Of a DNA stretch of 46,073 bases, positions 1 to 8,143 are shown one piece after another. Location of the stretch: NCBI RefSeq assembly GCF_024606225.1, contig NZ_JAGRPU010000043.1:1-46073 (forward strand), read 5' to 3'. A program made the translations under genes and the position numbers. Numbering within the stretch: position 1 is the first letter of the stretch; every line of letters begins with the position of its first letter. The notes under the pieces were generated by a model, which saw nothing but the letters and a program-made list of their open reading frames with translations, was not told where the DNA came from and did not search any database. The stretch comes from Endozoicomonas sp. ISHI1. GTDB lineage: Bacteria; Pseudomonadota; Gammaproteobacteria; Pseudomonadales; Endozoicomonadaceae.

Positions 1-947
1 TCCTGCCAGTTGGCTCCTTTCAGAATCACCCGCTGTCCGGCCCTTAATGACTCAAGCCTGCCGGGGATGTGCTGAATTCGCCCCTGTTGATCTACTCCGG
101 GACCGCCCAGCAGTAAGTGTCGCCAGTGACTGTGCAAGTGACAGTCAATGAGAACGGTATGGTCATCATCCACGTTGCCTTCGACACCGGGGAGTTCAGC
201 CAATACCGGAGGAACCTCGTTGATCTTCATCGCCTGGTCACTACCGGTCTGTGCGTTGAACTGCCAGGTATTTCCCGGCCGATTAATTCGCCGCCAAAAA
301 TCAGCACCCGGAGCGCCATCAGTCGGGCCAACCGATGCCAACTGTGCAGGATCTGCCAAAACCATTAAAGCAACATGCTCTCCCAGTGGGCTTTTCTTTT
401 GGCTGACTTTGTCGTACAGGCAGGGGTTATCCGGGTCCAGTAGGTCGTTAAATTTTGGCAGCTCCTCACTGGTGAGTTCGCGGATATCTATCACCAGGGT
501 GAGTGGCTTTGGACTTTCAAACAGCTTGCCTGAACCCAGAACGTGGCAACCGTCGTCAGAAATGCTCAACCGGCTCAACAGATTAGCCTGTGAGAGGTCA
601 TCGGGGTGGGAGATAAGCGTGACATCACATTGTCCCTCGCCGGTCCGGGCCACTAAAAGCTGTCGTACCTCGTCATCACTGGTGACAAAACGAAAATCGA
701 AGGAATGAGGGACTTTTCGGAGCGGGGAATCTATTGCGGATAGGCTTCTCGCTCTGTCAGGCGATGCAATCGGAGTTGATGATAGAGTGAGTTTGGAGGT
801 TAACTTATCGCAGATTTCTACCCTCTTTGACGATGAATCCAGCTTTGCTCTCTTCTCGGCTGGTATGTCACTACCCTGTAGATAACTATGAGTCACGTCA
901 CTAACAAGAGAGAGTTTGTTTATATCTCCACCAACTTGACCATCCAT
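1..947 (-). CDS. Unrecognised protein, N-terminal part (runs off window edge)
   Basis: An open minus-strand frame runs from about 950 to the first base of the window without a stop, so only the N-terminal ~315 residues are present. Two in-frame ATGs lie close together (codons at 951-953 and 945-947). An AAGGAG sits only one or two bases before the first but about seven before the second, so I prefer 947. There is no signal peptide. The first ~90 residues are Ser/Lys-rich and low in complexity and include PAEKRAKLD (codons at 837-863), which resembles the c-Myc nuclear localisation signal PAAKRVKLD. Further on the chain looks globular, with a hydrophobic LTLVIDIRELT strand and a second LGEHVALMVLADP strand, vaguely like the Walker-B/sensor strands of an AAA domain; no Walker A is visible in the part shown. 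I do not recognise the family. That it is a real gene is supported by length, codon continuity and the ribosome binding site. Confidence 0.7.
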   Translation of the reverse strand, partial: MDGQVGGDINKLSLVSDVTHSYLQGSDIPAEKRAKLDSSSKRVEICDKLTSKLTLSSTPIASPDRARSLSAIDSPLRKVPHSFDFRFVTSDDEVRQLLVARTGEGQCDVTLISHPDDLSQANLLSRLSISDDGCHVLGSGKLFESPKPLTLVIDIRELTSEELPKFNDLLDPDNPCLYDKVSQKKSPLGEHVALMVLADPAQLASVGPTDGAPGADFWRRINRPGNTWQFNAQTGSDQAMKINEVPPVLAELPGVEGNVDDDHTVLIDCHLHSHWRHLLLGGPGVDQQGRIQHIPGRLESLRAGQRVILKGANWQ

Positions 948-1220
948 AGTCATTCTCCTTCCCGTGATCTAAAGGACTGCATTGAAATCATTTGCTTATA
1001 CGTAGATTTGACCTTCAGACAGGATAAAAGTTCGATTCGGATAGATACCGGCAGAGCAATTGCCTTTGTAGGGGGGACAATTTCGTAACGAATCTTGATA
1101 TAAAAGAGAGTGTGGGTACTCGCCAGCAGGTATAACTGCAAGCTTATTAACTCAAGCTGAATGATTCCCGGCTCTGCGAGCGCCTGAAGTGATTGAGCCC
1201 GAAAGCTAGCTGAAAATGAC

Positions 1221-1730
1221 TTACTTCATCATTGCCGGGAATGTCTGTAAATTGCTCATATCTTCAATCTTTTTCTTTTCTGGCTTCCAGCCGATTATTT
1301 CTTCTGTTCCCAAGTCTGATTGAAGCGTCACCGGGTAATCAAGTGCCAACCAGGAAAAGTAGCCATCCCTGAAAAAAAACACTCTCTTGTAACCCCAGAG
1401 TGCAGCAAGGTAACTCGCGATCGCTCCCCTCATGTGGTAAGTGCTGTTGCCATAGATGACGATGGGCGTTTTCTTATCCAGAGCACCAGGCATAAACAGC
1501 TGTCTGAAGCCAGCCCTGAGATCCAGACTTTGAGACCGCTCAATATGCCCCCATTCCCACTGTTGATATGGCCTCACATCTATAAACAGGGCTCCCAGCT
1601 CATGAAGGCGCTTGGCCTGATGGGTATTAATGGTAACCACGTTTTTAATATTGACTGGCGCTTCTTGTGCGGACAAGAAACAAGAGGAAAGGGCCAGAAA
1701 GCACGCCGCAAGATAAGAATTCCATTTCAT
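1221..1730 (-). CDS. Exported rhodanese-like domain protein, catalytic Cys absent
   Basis: 169 residues. Residues 1-21 form a signal peptide (Lys at position 3, hydrophobic core, AQEA cleavage region), so the protein should act in the periplasm. The rest is one rhodanese domain: the DVRPYQQWEWGHI segment (51-63) is the usual DVR..E...GHI signature, and GYKRVFFFRDGYFSWLALDYPV (split around 113-134) is the usual C-terminal strand-helix. In active sulfurtransferases the loop after strand 4 reads YC-x4-R; here it is YGNSTYHMRG, with Gly94 where the Cys is expected. It is therefore probably a non-catalytic, binding-type rhodanese. No strong ribosome binding site precedes the ATG. Its transcription from the fliA side is possible but a hairpin at 1889-1912 lies between. 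Confidence 0.8.
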   Translation of the reverse strand: MKWNSYLAACFLALSSCFLSAQEAPVNIKNVVTINTHQAKRLHELGALFIDVRPYQQWEWGHIERSQSLDLRAGFRQLFMPGALDKKTPIVIYGNSTYHMRGAIASYLAALWGYKRVFFFRDGYFSWLALDYPVTLQSDLGTEEIIGWKPEKKKIEDMSNLQTFPAMMK

Positions 1731-1888
1731 TTTAATACAGGTCCGTTATAAGACTGCTTAATAAAAACTACTTGATAAAAACCACTCAATAAAAAAGTAT
1801 GTGGAGCAAGGGCCTGCGTACATTCCAGCCACAGGGTTTGGAGAAACAATGACCTTGGATAGAAACAAAAATACTTATTTCAGAGCTT

Positions 1889-1912
1889 GGGGCCCCCATA
1901 CTCAAGGGCCCC
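1889..1912 (-). terminator. Possible weak terminator after fliA
   Basis: GGGGCCC (1889-1895) pairs perfectly with GGGCCCC (1906-1912), about 20 bases beyond the fliA stop. On the minus strand the stem is followed by a T-rich but interrupted tract, so termination may be partial. Confidence 0.4.
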
Positions 1913-1930
1913 TCTGGGTACACTGGAGGT

Positions 1931-2677
1931 TTAACCTAACCAGTGATGGAGCTTGGCTCTCAATCTGACAGCTGCCTGGGAGTGAATCTGACTGACTCTG
2001 GACTCGCTGACGCCCAGAACCTTGCCAATTTCCTTGAGATTCATCTCCTCATCGTAATAGAGCATCAGGACCAGCTTTTCCCGCTCGGGCAACTTCTCTA
2101 TAGCTTCTACAAGGGCATACTTGAACTTCTCTTCCTGAATATCGGCCGATGGGCCGCGGTCTCCAGAACGGGCCTGCATTCTGGACTCTTCGCTGTCGAA
2201 CAGTTCTTCAAAACTGAACAGTCGACAACCACGAAGGTCACTGAGAATGGTGTAGAATTCATCCAGATTGACCTCCAGCTCCCGGGCCACTTCGAAGTCT
2301 CTGGCGTCTCTTCCCAGGCGGGCTTCAACCTTCTGAATAGCCTCAGTCACTTTGCGACTGTTTCTGTAAACGGATCTTGGTCCCCAGTCACCTTTTCGGA
2401 TTTCATCCAACATGGCACCACGAATACGGATGCCGGCAAATGTTTCGAAACTGGCACCTTTACTGGCATCGTACTTTGAGGCAGCTTCCAGCAAACCGAT
2501 CATACCTGATTGAACAAGGTCATCGATCTGAACGCTGGCTGGCATTCTGGCGGCCAGGTGGTTTGCAATTCTTTTTACCAGAGCCTTATGAGTTTCAACC
2601 ATTTCGGTTTGAATCAGTTTCTGACTCTTTTCCTGATTGGCTTTCGTAGCCTGCACTTCCTGTGCTGTAGCATCCAT
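1931..2677 (-). CDS. fliA: Flagellar sigma factor FliA (sigma-28)
   Basis: 248 residues from the ATG at 2677, the usual size of FliA (about 240-250). Longer readings starting further upstream would overlap fleN and lack a ribosome binding site. Sigma region 2 is clear in the segment around residues 25-90 (LVKRIANHLAARMP, DDLVQSGMIGLLEAASKYD, FETFAGIRIRGAMLDEIRKGDW), and region 4 near the C terminus (LPEREKLVLMLYYDEEMNLKEIGKVLGVSESRVSQIHS). It directs RNA polymerase to late flagellar and chemotaxis promoters. Its start lies two bases beyond the fleN stop, so the two are translationally coupled in one operon read from the sigma-54 promoter at 3575-3590. In Pseudomonas the same order (flhF-fleN-fliA) is found within flagellar gene clusters; here no flhF or structural gene is adjacent. 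Confidence 0.95.
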   Translation of the reverse strand: MDATAQEVQATKANQEKSQKLIQTEMVETHKALVKRIANHLAARMPASVQIDDLVQSGMIGLLEAASKYDASKGASFETFAGIRIRGAMLDEIRKGDWGPRSVYRNSRKVTEAIQKVEARLGRDARDFEVARELEVNLDEFYTILSDLRGCRLFSFEELFDSEESRMQARSGDRGPSADIQEEKFKYALVEAIEKLPEREKLVLMLYYDEEMNLKEIGKVLGVSESRVSQIHSQAAVRLRAKLHHWLG

Positions 2678-2679
2678 GC

Positions 2680-3489
2680 TTATACCCTCTCTTTTATTCT
2701 TGTTGGTAAGAAGAATTCGATACGACCCCTTGGCGGTGTAACCGGTATCGCCATTATCTGATGAGCAATACGGGAAATAGCTTTCGAAGCCCGGCAATCC
2801 GGATTGACTTGCAGCAGAGCCTGCTGACGGGTGAGCGATTCTGCGACAGCCTTGTCGAATGGAATCGCCCCCAGATAACGGAGAATAATTTCTACTTCAT
2901 CACTCAAGTAGGATTGCAGTCTTTCAAACTGGTTCGAACCGTACCGACGGTTACTGACGGCATTTACAATCACTCCAAAACGACGAACACCGTATATTCT
3001 ATAAAGCATACGGATCATCCTCACAGCATCCAGCAGTGACACAACCTCCTGATTGATGACGATAAGAATTTCTCCCGCTGCCTGAATAAGAGCTACATTG
3101 TCCGGAGCCAGTCCGGGTGCGGTATCAATGACGAGGGTATCCAGAGTGGGGGCCAGTGACTCCAGGCTTTCTATCATTCGGACAGCATGACCGGTTTCTA
3201 CGGTCTCCCGCCAGATAGGCTCCCCTTTTGGCGACAACACCTTCAGACCCTGAGGGCCATCCTGAATAAAACTTGAAAAAGAGTCGCTGGCATCGAAGTG
3301 AGTCATATCCAGCTTCTTCTCAAGCCCAAGACTTATTCCGACATCAGGAACAGCAAGGTTTCCATCCATTAGAACAACACGTCTACCGTTGTTTGTAAGA
3401 GCCAGTGCGAGATTGACTGCAACTAATGTTTTACCTACTCCACCTTTACACCCCGCAACTGCAATAATTTGTTTTGTTGATGAGTTCAT
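2680..3489 (-). CDS. fleN: Flagellar number regulator, MinD-like ATPase FleN (FlhG)
   Basis: 269 residues with the deviant Walker A motif of the MinD/ParA class, KGGVGKT at 15-21, then VVLMDGNLAVPDVG and VIDTAPGL (switch/Walker B region). Length and sequence fit FleN/FlhG rather than cell-division MinD. FleN binds FleQ and restrains its ATPase, limiting flagellar number. The gene heads a two-gene operon with fliA and is preceded by a sigma-54 promoter about 90 bp upstream, so FleQ probably activates its own antagonist, a negative feedback known in Pseudomonas. The C-terminal amphipathic helix typical of MinD is replaced by a short basic tail (PTRIKERV). Confidence 0.9.
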   Translation of the reverse strand: MNSSTKQIIAVAGCKGGVGKTLVAVNLALALTNNGRRVVLMDGNLAVPDVGISLGLEKKLDMTHFDASDSFSSFIQDGPQGLKVLSPKGEPIWRETVETGHAVRMIESLESLAPTLDTLVIDTAPGLAPDNVALIQAAGEILIVINQEVVSLLDAVRMIRMLYRIYGVRRFGVIVNAVSNRRYGSNQFERLQSYLSDEVEIILRYLGAIPFDKAVAESLTRQQALLQVNPDCRASKAISRIAHQIMAIPVTPPRGRIEFFLPTRIKERV

Positions 3490-3574
3490 GGCTTTCAGCT
3501 TCTTTTAAGTGATTACTGCACAAGATCTGGAATCAAAAACGTTTTTTATTTTTTACTGCCTGTACCTTATTAAT

Positions 3575-3590
3575 AACAAGAGCCGTGCCA
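3575..3590 (-). promoter_or_regulatory. Sigma-54 (RpoN) promoter of fleN-fliA
   Basis: On the minus strand the sequence reads TGGCACG-GCTC-TTGTT against the consensus TGGCACG-N4-TTGCW. The -24 GG and the -12 G(T) are separated by exactly ten bases. The single departure is T for C in the -12 GC. Transcription would begin around 3565, giving a leader of about 75 nt before the fleN ATG. The activator would be FleQ, encoded at 4212-5669. Confidence 0.75.
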
Positions 3591-3600
3591 ATTTTTTAAA

Positions 3601-3619
3601 ATGCCTGTTTTTCAGGCAT
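3601..3619 (-). terminator. Hairpin just upstream of the sigma-54 promoter
   Basis: ATGCCTG (3601-3607) and CAGGCAT (3613-3619) form a perfect 7-bp stem with an AAAAA/TTTTT loop. Read on the minus strand it is followed by TTTAAAAAATT, like a short intrinsic terminator. It would end a transcript coming from 3620-4150, where I see no gene, or it may be a protein-binding palindrome. Confidence 0.45.
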
Positions 3620-4158
3620 AGCCATATCACTGACGCGGCATTATTTTGACCAGACCTCAACCAAACTCCATAACAAACTGTTTTTATTGATATTTTTTTT
3701 AACCAGCCGAATCCCCGACACGTTACTTTTTTGACAGAGTCAAGATCACTCTCAACAAAATAAATCAATCGTCGTTTTATTGAAAAATAAAAAGAAAGTT
3801 ATTTGACACTGTCATTTTATAGTGACGTATTGCTGTCGCATAAAAATTTATAGAAAAGTAAAAAGTGCTATTTAACTGACTTAATAAAGATTAAAAATGG
3901 AAAATTCAAAAAACGACAAAAGAAAGTTAGTTTTAACAAACTGAAAAAAACTTACCCGAACGAAAGAAAGTGCCAAATAAATCAAAGTCACTGATCATTT
4001 AACGAACCATAAAAACGACCTTCTTTTAAGTAAAAAAAGAAAGACAGCTATCAAATAAAATTTTCAGGATTTCAAAAAACAAAAACGTTCTCGACTACTT
4101 TTTTCAGAAGAAGACGAAACCGTAACAGAGTCGATATGATGACAGGGAAAGTGCAGAC
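3620..4158. other. AT-rich gene-free stretch between fleN and fleQ
   Basis: About 540 bp, strongly AT-rich, with no credible reading frame. The motif AAAGAAAGT/AAGAAAGA recurs at least four times (near 3790, 3920, 3962 and 4036). The region is bounded on both sides by hairpins with terminator character. It may hold a small RNA or upstream activator sites for FleQ; I see nothing more definite. Confidence 0.4.
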
Positions 4159-4200
4159 AAAAAAAATGGCTATCAGCTCACGCTGACAGCCATTTTTTTG
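4158..4200 (-). terminator. Strong bidirectional intrinsic terminator after fleQ
   Basis: A 13-bp stem (4165-4177 with 4182-4194, one G-T pair, loop TCAC) carries an A-run before it and a T-run after it, so it can terminate on either strand. It closes the fleQ transcript and separates it from the fleN promoter region. Confidence 0.9.
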
Positions 4201-4211
4201 AAACGAGCTGA

Positions 4212-5669
4212 TTAACGCATGGTTTCTTCATAACGATGAAGACCATACTTTCTCATTTTCTCAACCAGAGTTGTTCGGCGAATCTGAAGTTTGTCAGCCG
4301 CTCTGGCCACAACGCTGTTGCAGTCACTCAAAGCTTGCTGAATCAGACTTTTTTCCAGCCGGGTCAAAAATTCCTTTAGATTCAGCCCGCCCACAGGAAG
4401 GATCGCTAAATCATCGACTTTTCCAGGCCCTGCAGGTTGAATACTGTCCGGGAACAACTCGGCAACACCGTCATCATCAGAAATAGCTTCCATATGACGA
4501 AAATTCTGCGGCAAATCCTGAACACCTACGACACCGTATGGGTACATGATCGCCAGTCTTTCCAACAAATTGGACATTTCCCTGACGTTACCTGGCCAGT
4601 CATGACGGCACAGCGATAAAATGGCAGCAGAACTAAGACGAATGGAGCCACGACTCTGTTTTTCCATTGCGCTAACCAACTCATTGAGGATCAGAGGAAT
4701 ATCTTCCGGACGATCCCTTAGCGCCGGCATTTCAATGGGAAATACGTTCAACCGGTAGTACAGGTCTTCCCTGAACTCACCAGACTCAATCATTTCAGAA
4801 AGGTTTTTATGGGTAGCCGCTATGATTCTGACATCCACGGAAATCTGCTCCGAACCACCTACTCTTTCAATAGTGCGTTCCTGTAGAACCCTGAGCAACT
4901 TAACCTGCATGTGCAGCGGCATGTCACCAATTTCGTCAAGAAACAGTGTGCCCCCCTGTGCCAGTTCAAACCGTCCTTTTCTTGAGCTTACCGCACCGGT
5001 AAAAGAACCTTTCTCATGGCCAAACAGTTCACTTTCCAGCAATTCATTAGGAATGGCACCACAGTTTACCGGCACAAAAGGCATATCCCGACGATGGGAG
5101 TGGTCGTGCAGATTTCTGGCCACCAGTTCTTTGCCAGTTCCTGACTCACCGGTCACCATAACATTGACGTCACGGTTGGCCACCTGCGCCATGGAAGCAC
5201 GAACTTTACGGACTTTGTCACTTTTACCCACCAGCCCACGGAACAGTTCTACCTGCTGGTTCATGCCGGTCTGATGAAGTTGACGCCATTGCTCGCGATA
5301 CACCTGACCGTAATGCAGGCAAGAGAGTAACTGCGAACGATTGCAGGGCCAGTCAATGCGGGCAATAATCTGTCTGCGTAGAGAAGATTGAAGGTTTTCA
5401 GGAATCGGGTCGGCTATGCGAATGACGGGAACCCCGCCACTCCAGTTCTGTATGCGGGCGATCATCCCCTGCATTGAACTTTCTGCCTGGAGAAAGTCTC
5501 CAAGAAAAAGCGCACAGAAACCATTTTTGTCGGATTCCCTGATAGCATCTTCCCAGTAGGCGGAACTGACCGCTCTGGTACGATACCCCATAAACTCAAT
5601 AATGGTACCTAGATCATGTCGGCGCTGCTGAGAGTCTTCTATGATCAATACCTGATCTGCTGCATCCAT
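4212..5669 (-). CDS. fleQ: Sigma-54-dependent flagellar master regulator FleQ
   Basis: 485 residues from the ATG at 5669, which has AAGGAAAG eight bases upstream; longer readings lack this. Domain order is that of FleQ: an N-terminal receiver-like domain (about 1-130, with VLIIEDSQQR but without a complete phosphoacceptor pocket), a central AAA+ domain with Walker A GESGTGKE (174-181), the sigma-54 contact loop GSFTGA (221-226, Ser in place of the usual Ala), Walker B LFLDE (242-246) and arginine-finger region, and a C-terminal Fis-type helix-turn-helix (VARAADKLQIRRTTLVEKMRKYGL). It activates sigma-54 flagellar promoters and in relatives senses c-di-GMP. It is transcribed alone, ending at a strong terminator. 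Confidence 0.92.
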   Translation of the reverse strand: MDAADQVLIIEDSQQRRHDLGTIIEFMGYRTRAVSSAYWEDAIRESDKNGFCALFLGDFLQAESSMQGMIARIQNWSGGVPVIRIADPIPENLQSSLRRQIIARIDWPCNRSQLLSCLHYGQVYREQWRQLHQTGMNQQVELFRGLVGKSDKVRKVRASMAQVANRDVNVMVTGESGTGKELVARNLHDHSHRRDMPFVPVNCGAIPNELLESELFGHEKGSFTGAVSSRKGRFELAQGGTLFLDEIGDMPLHMQVKLLRVLQERTIERVGGSEQISVDVRIIAATHKNLSEMIESGEFREDLYYRLNVFPIEMPALRDRPEDIPLILNELVSAMEKQSRGSIRLSSAAILSLCRHDWPGNVREMSNLLERLAIMYPYGVVGVQDLPQNFRHMEAISDDDGVAELFPDSIQPAGPGKVDDLAILPVGGLNLKEFLTRLEKSLIQQALSDCNSVVARAADKLQIRRTTLVEKMRKYGLHRYEETMR

Positions 5670-5755
5670 TGTAACGACTTTCCTTGTCATCAACGCAATG
5701 AAAATAAACAGCCTTGAAATAATATGAATCGCAATAAGCAAACTCTTATTAATTC

Positions 5756-5784
5756 ATTTAAGGTCTAAAATTCTATTTCGTCAA
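5756..5784 (-). promoter_or_regulatory. Possible sigma-70 promoter of fleQ
   Basis: On the minus strand TTGACG (5779-5784) and TTAAAT (5756-5761) are separated by 17 bases. A start near 5749 would give a leader of about 80 nt before the fleQ ATG. Confidence 0.5.
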
Positions 5785-6084
5785 ATTTCTTCGTCACTTT
5801 AATTCATTTTTCGTTTTTTTTACAAAATATGACGTGAAATAGCCCTATTCATGGATCGTTTGCTGTAATAAACAGAGCATTCTATCCATCAAAAGCTGAT
5901 CTCTCTGATTTTACCGCACTTTCTATGGCACCTTCTGTGACAAATTGCTGGTTTTCAGGCACTGAAGCCGAAAAGATTAACGGGAATTCCTTTTATCTAT
6001 CCATGACCGAAACACTATCCCTGCCAGGTCCGAAACCCTACTGACTGCTATGCTCACACTTTTACCTTTTCCCGTCAGGACTTT
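5785..6084. other. Intergenic region between divergent fleQ and SWIM gene
   Basis: AT-rich near fleQ (a T8 run close to 5815), then ordinary composition. I see no reading frame of note. AGGA lies shortly before the ATG of the SWIM gene. Confidence 0.4.
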
Positions 6085-6393
6085 ATGCACTCACTGAATC
6101 CCGACCTCATTGACCTGTTCAGAGCCAAAACTGCCCAGCGAGGAGTTGATTACTTTCGTCGAAATAAGGTTATTTCACTGGAATTAGATGATGAGACAGG
6201 CATTCTAAGTGGGCAAGTCAAAGGTTCAGAAGGCAGGGTCTATCTGGTCGATATTGAGCTGAACCCTTATCCGGATGATCCTGCTGAAGATGCTGTATCA
6301 GGTACCTGCACCTGCCCCATACAGTTCAACTGCAAACATGTCTGTGCCCTAATGCTCAGGGCAGAAAAGCATTTTGGGCGCGGATCGAATTAA
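6085..6393 (+). CDS. Small SWIM zinc-finger protein
   Basis: 102 residues. The C-terminal third carries the SWIM zinc-binding pattern C-x-C-x5-C-x-H (C75, C77, C83, H85: CTCPIQFNCKH). SWIM domains bind DNA or proteins and in bacteria are usually the N-terminal part of long SNF2-type helicases, with the finger at about this distance from the start. Here the frame stops 17 residues after the finger and no helicase follows. It is either a free-standing SWIM protein or the surviving N terminus of a decayed helicase. CAGGAC nine bases before the ATG can serve as ribosome binding site. The following ~260 bp hold no clear gene. Confidence 0.7.
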   Translation: MHSLNPDLIDLFRAKTAQRGVDYFRRNKVISLELDDETGILSGQVKGSEGRVYLVDIELNPYPDDPAEDAVSGTCTCPIQFNCKHVCALMLRAEKHFGRGSN

Positions 6394-6599
6394 TGCATTG
6401 CCGGGTGAAGAAAACCGGGACAATACTGAGTCAGAGGTCGACGAAATGTTCACTGATCTGGCTCAATCGTGCATTCCCGAAAAAGGCGCTCAGGCACTAC
6501 CCTGCCGGATGCCCCACCACTGGATAACAAAGGTGTGGAAGAAGCTTGACTGTCGGCAGTTGTTATAGCTTCCGGAACAGCGCCATTTACGGCACCATC

Positions 6600-6624
6600 A
6601 AAAAGGCCCTGCAAAACAGGGCCA
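6600..6624 (-). terminator. Intrinsic terminator of the porin gene
   Basis: GGCCCTG (6605-6611) pairs with CAGGGCC (6617-6623) around CAAAA. On the minus strand a T5 run follows directly. It lies 30 bases past the porin stop codon. Confidence 0.85.
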
Positions 6625-6653
6625 AGTTCATACACAAAGGAACTGACTGGGGA

Positions 6654-7856
6654 TCAGAACACGTATTGCAGGCGGCTTACGATAGCGCTTCCCTTATCAT
6701 TTTCAATGTTTTCATTGGTTTTGCCTTGAACATAGTTCAGGCTGGCACGGATATTCTTGGTCGCAAAGTAGTTCACGCCCAAAGTAGTGGTTTTCAGCTC
6801 AAGATCATCACTCACACTATCCTGGTCGATAGTAGCCTGAGTGTAACGTGCAAACACTTCCCACTGACCACCGGTTGGCTTACCAAAAGCACCTTCTTTA
6901 TAAGTGCGCTTGCCACCATCCAGCATGTAAGAAATCTGTCCATAGTAGCCGGAAACTTTAGCGTCGCTGTTAGCGTTTTTAGACTTCATGTCTCTCACTG
7001 CATATTCACCCTGAAGCTGGAGTGATTGGAACTGCCCCGCCAACTCCAGAACATACTCAGAATCTTTATCAACGTTTGCGACCGTTACAGTCCTGTCTGC
7101 ACCTTTTTTAGCGCCTAAGGAGGACTCTAACTCAACATCAGAACCACCATCCGGATTCTTGTTGTAATAGTTCAGACCCAGATGAAGCAGCATGTCATCA
7201 TTCATGATGGGGGCATAGGTAGCACGCAAGACATAACTGGCAGTCCGTTCTACTTCTGGCTTATCTTCTTCCGCCTGTCCATCATGATGAATACCAAACA
7301 CGGCGGTATAGTTATCACCACCGGTTGCTACCTGAATACCGTAGTCATTACCTTCATCGCCTTGCAGGAAGTCATACATCATGGGACGCTCAATGGCCAT
7401 AATCCAGGAAGAGCTGACAGTATTTTCCAGTCCATAGTCACGACCCCAGCGACCCAAAGTCACTTCGACAGGTTTGAAGCCAACATAACTGATTTTGGCA
7501 TCATCCAATTCAATTGAGTCGTCGCTTTTGGTTTTCAGCTTGAGCTTGTATTTCCAATCAGTGTACGCCTTACCACTGAAACCAATCTCGGCACGACGAA
7601 TATAGCCTTTACGGGCTTCAGCGTCATTACCACTGTCTGCAACATAAAGATCATCGAGGCTTGCATAGTCCCACTGTAACTTGCCGCTCACCTTGAAAGA
7701 AAAAGCGCCGTCTTCTGTTTTCAGCGCAAGACCACCATTCTTGGTGCTGACGATTATATCTTCACCTTCTGTCTTGACGACACCAGCATGGGCAGAAGAG
7801 AGGGTCAGACCCGCAACAACAGCGGCTACCGCCAGAGAAACAGGTTTACGTTTCAT
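6654..7856 (-). CDS. Outer-membrane porin, OprP/OprO-like
   Basis: 400 residues. The signal peptide ends at about residue 24 (SSAHA before GVV). The mature chain is made of alternating strands, ends in a phenylalanine (RLQYVF), as outer-membrane beta barrels do, and starts with a short coiled region followed by the FSFKVSGKLQWDYA, RRAEIGFSGK and VEVTLGRWGRDYGLE segments typical of the phosphate-selective porin family (Pfam Porin_O_P). The acidic loops make phosphate selectivity uncertain; general anion or small-solute uptake is the safer call. TGGAG lies 7 bases before the ATG. It is monocistronic with its own terminator. Confidence 0.85.
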   Translation of the reverse strand: MKRKPVSLAVAAVVAGLTLSSAHAGVVKTEGEDIIVSTKNGGLALKTEDGAFSFKVSGKLQWDYASLDDLYVADSGNDAEARKGYIRRAEIGFSGKAYTDWKYKLKLKTKSDDSIELDDAKISYVGFKPVEVTLGRWGRDYGLENTVSSSWIMAIERPMMYDFLQGDEGNDYGIQVATGGDNYTAVFGIHHDGQAEEDKPEVERTASYVLRATYAPIMNDDMLLHLGLNYYNKNPDGGSDVELESSLGAKKGADRTVTVANVDKDSEYVLELAGQFQSLQLQGEYAVRDMKSKNANSDAKVSGYYGQISYMLDGGKRTYKEGAFGKPTGGQWEVFARYTQATIDQDSVSDDLELKTTTLGVNYFATKNIRASLNYVQGKTNENIENDKGSAIVSRLQYVF

Positions 7857-7897
7857 TAAAAAACTCCATTTATACTGTGTTTTAGTATTTATTCATT

Positions 7898-7911
7898 CGT
7901 TCTAAGGAACG
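7898..7911. promoter_or_regulatory. Inverted repeat upstream of the porin gene
   Basis: CGTTC-TAAG-GAACG, about 42-55 bp before the porin ATG, where an operator could lie. No regulator can be named. Confidence 0.3.
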
Positions 7912-8112
7912 GTGTGTCGGCATTTTTTATCATTTACAATCCGAGAGTCCTTGCCGCCTCGCCAGACTTAGAAGCATGGCTGCAAGACCCTCATGGCTGT
8001 TTTTTTATTAACTGCGGGTGAGTATATTGGGCTGAAAATATTTCTTGGAGGTGACAAGAAAAAGAAGGTTTTATGACGCTATAATTCATCCCAATAAAAC
8101 GCTGGCACCACT

Positions 8113-8140
8113 ATTTAAGAGTCTGGGACGACTCTTAAAT
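8113..8140 (-). terminator. Hairpin directly after the first ephrin-like gene
   Basis: ATTTAAGAGT (8113-8122) pairs perfectly with ACTCTTAAAT (8131-8140), three bases past the stop at 8144. There is no long T-run, so it may be a weak terminator or a transcript-stabilising hairpin. The same hairpin is present, but split by an hrpA-derived insertion, next to the second copy (10759-10850). Confidence 0.6.
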
Positions 8141-8143
8141 ATT

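Noticed and set aside
148-708. 186-codon plus-strand frame in the first 700 bases
   Set aside because: It is the shadow of the longer minus-strand gene that has a proper start and ribosome binding site.
3553-3768. 71-codon minus-strand frame upstream of fleN
   Set aside because: It overlaps the sigma-54 promoter and the hairpin, has no ribosome binding site and no recognisable composition.
6374-6568. 64-codon frame after the SWIM gene as a separate gene or helicase remnant
   Set aside because: No helicase motif is visible and no ribosome binding site; the overlap with the SWIM gene is not convincing.
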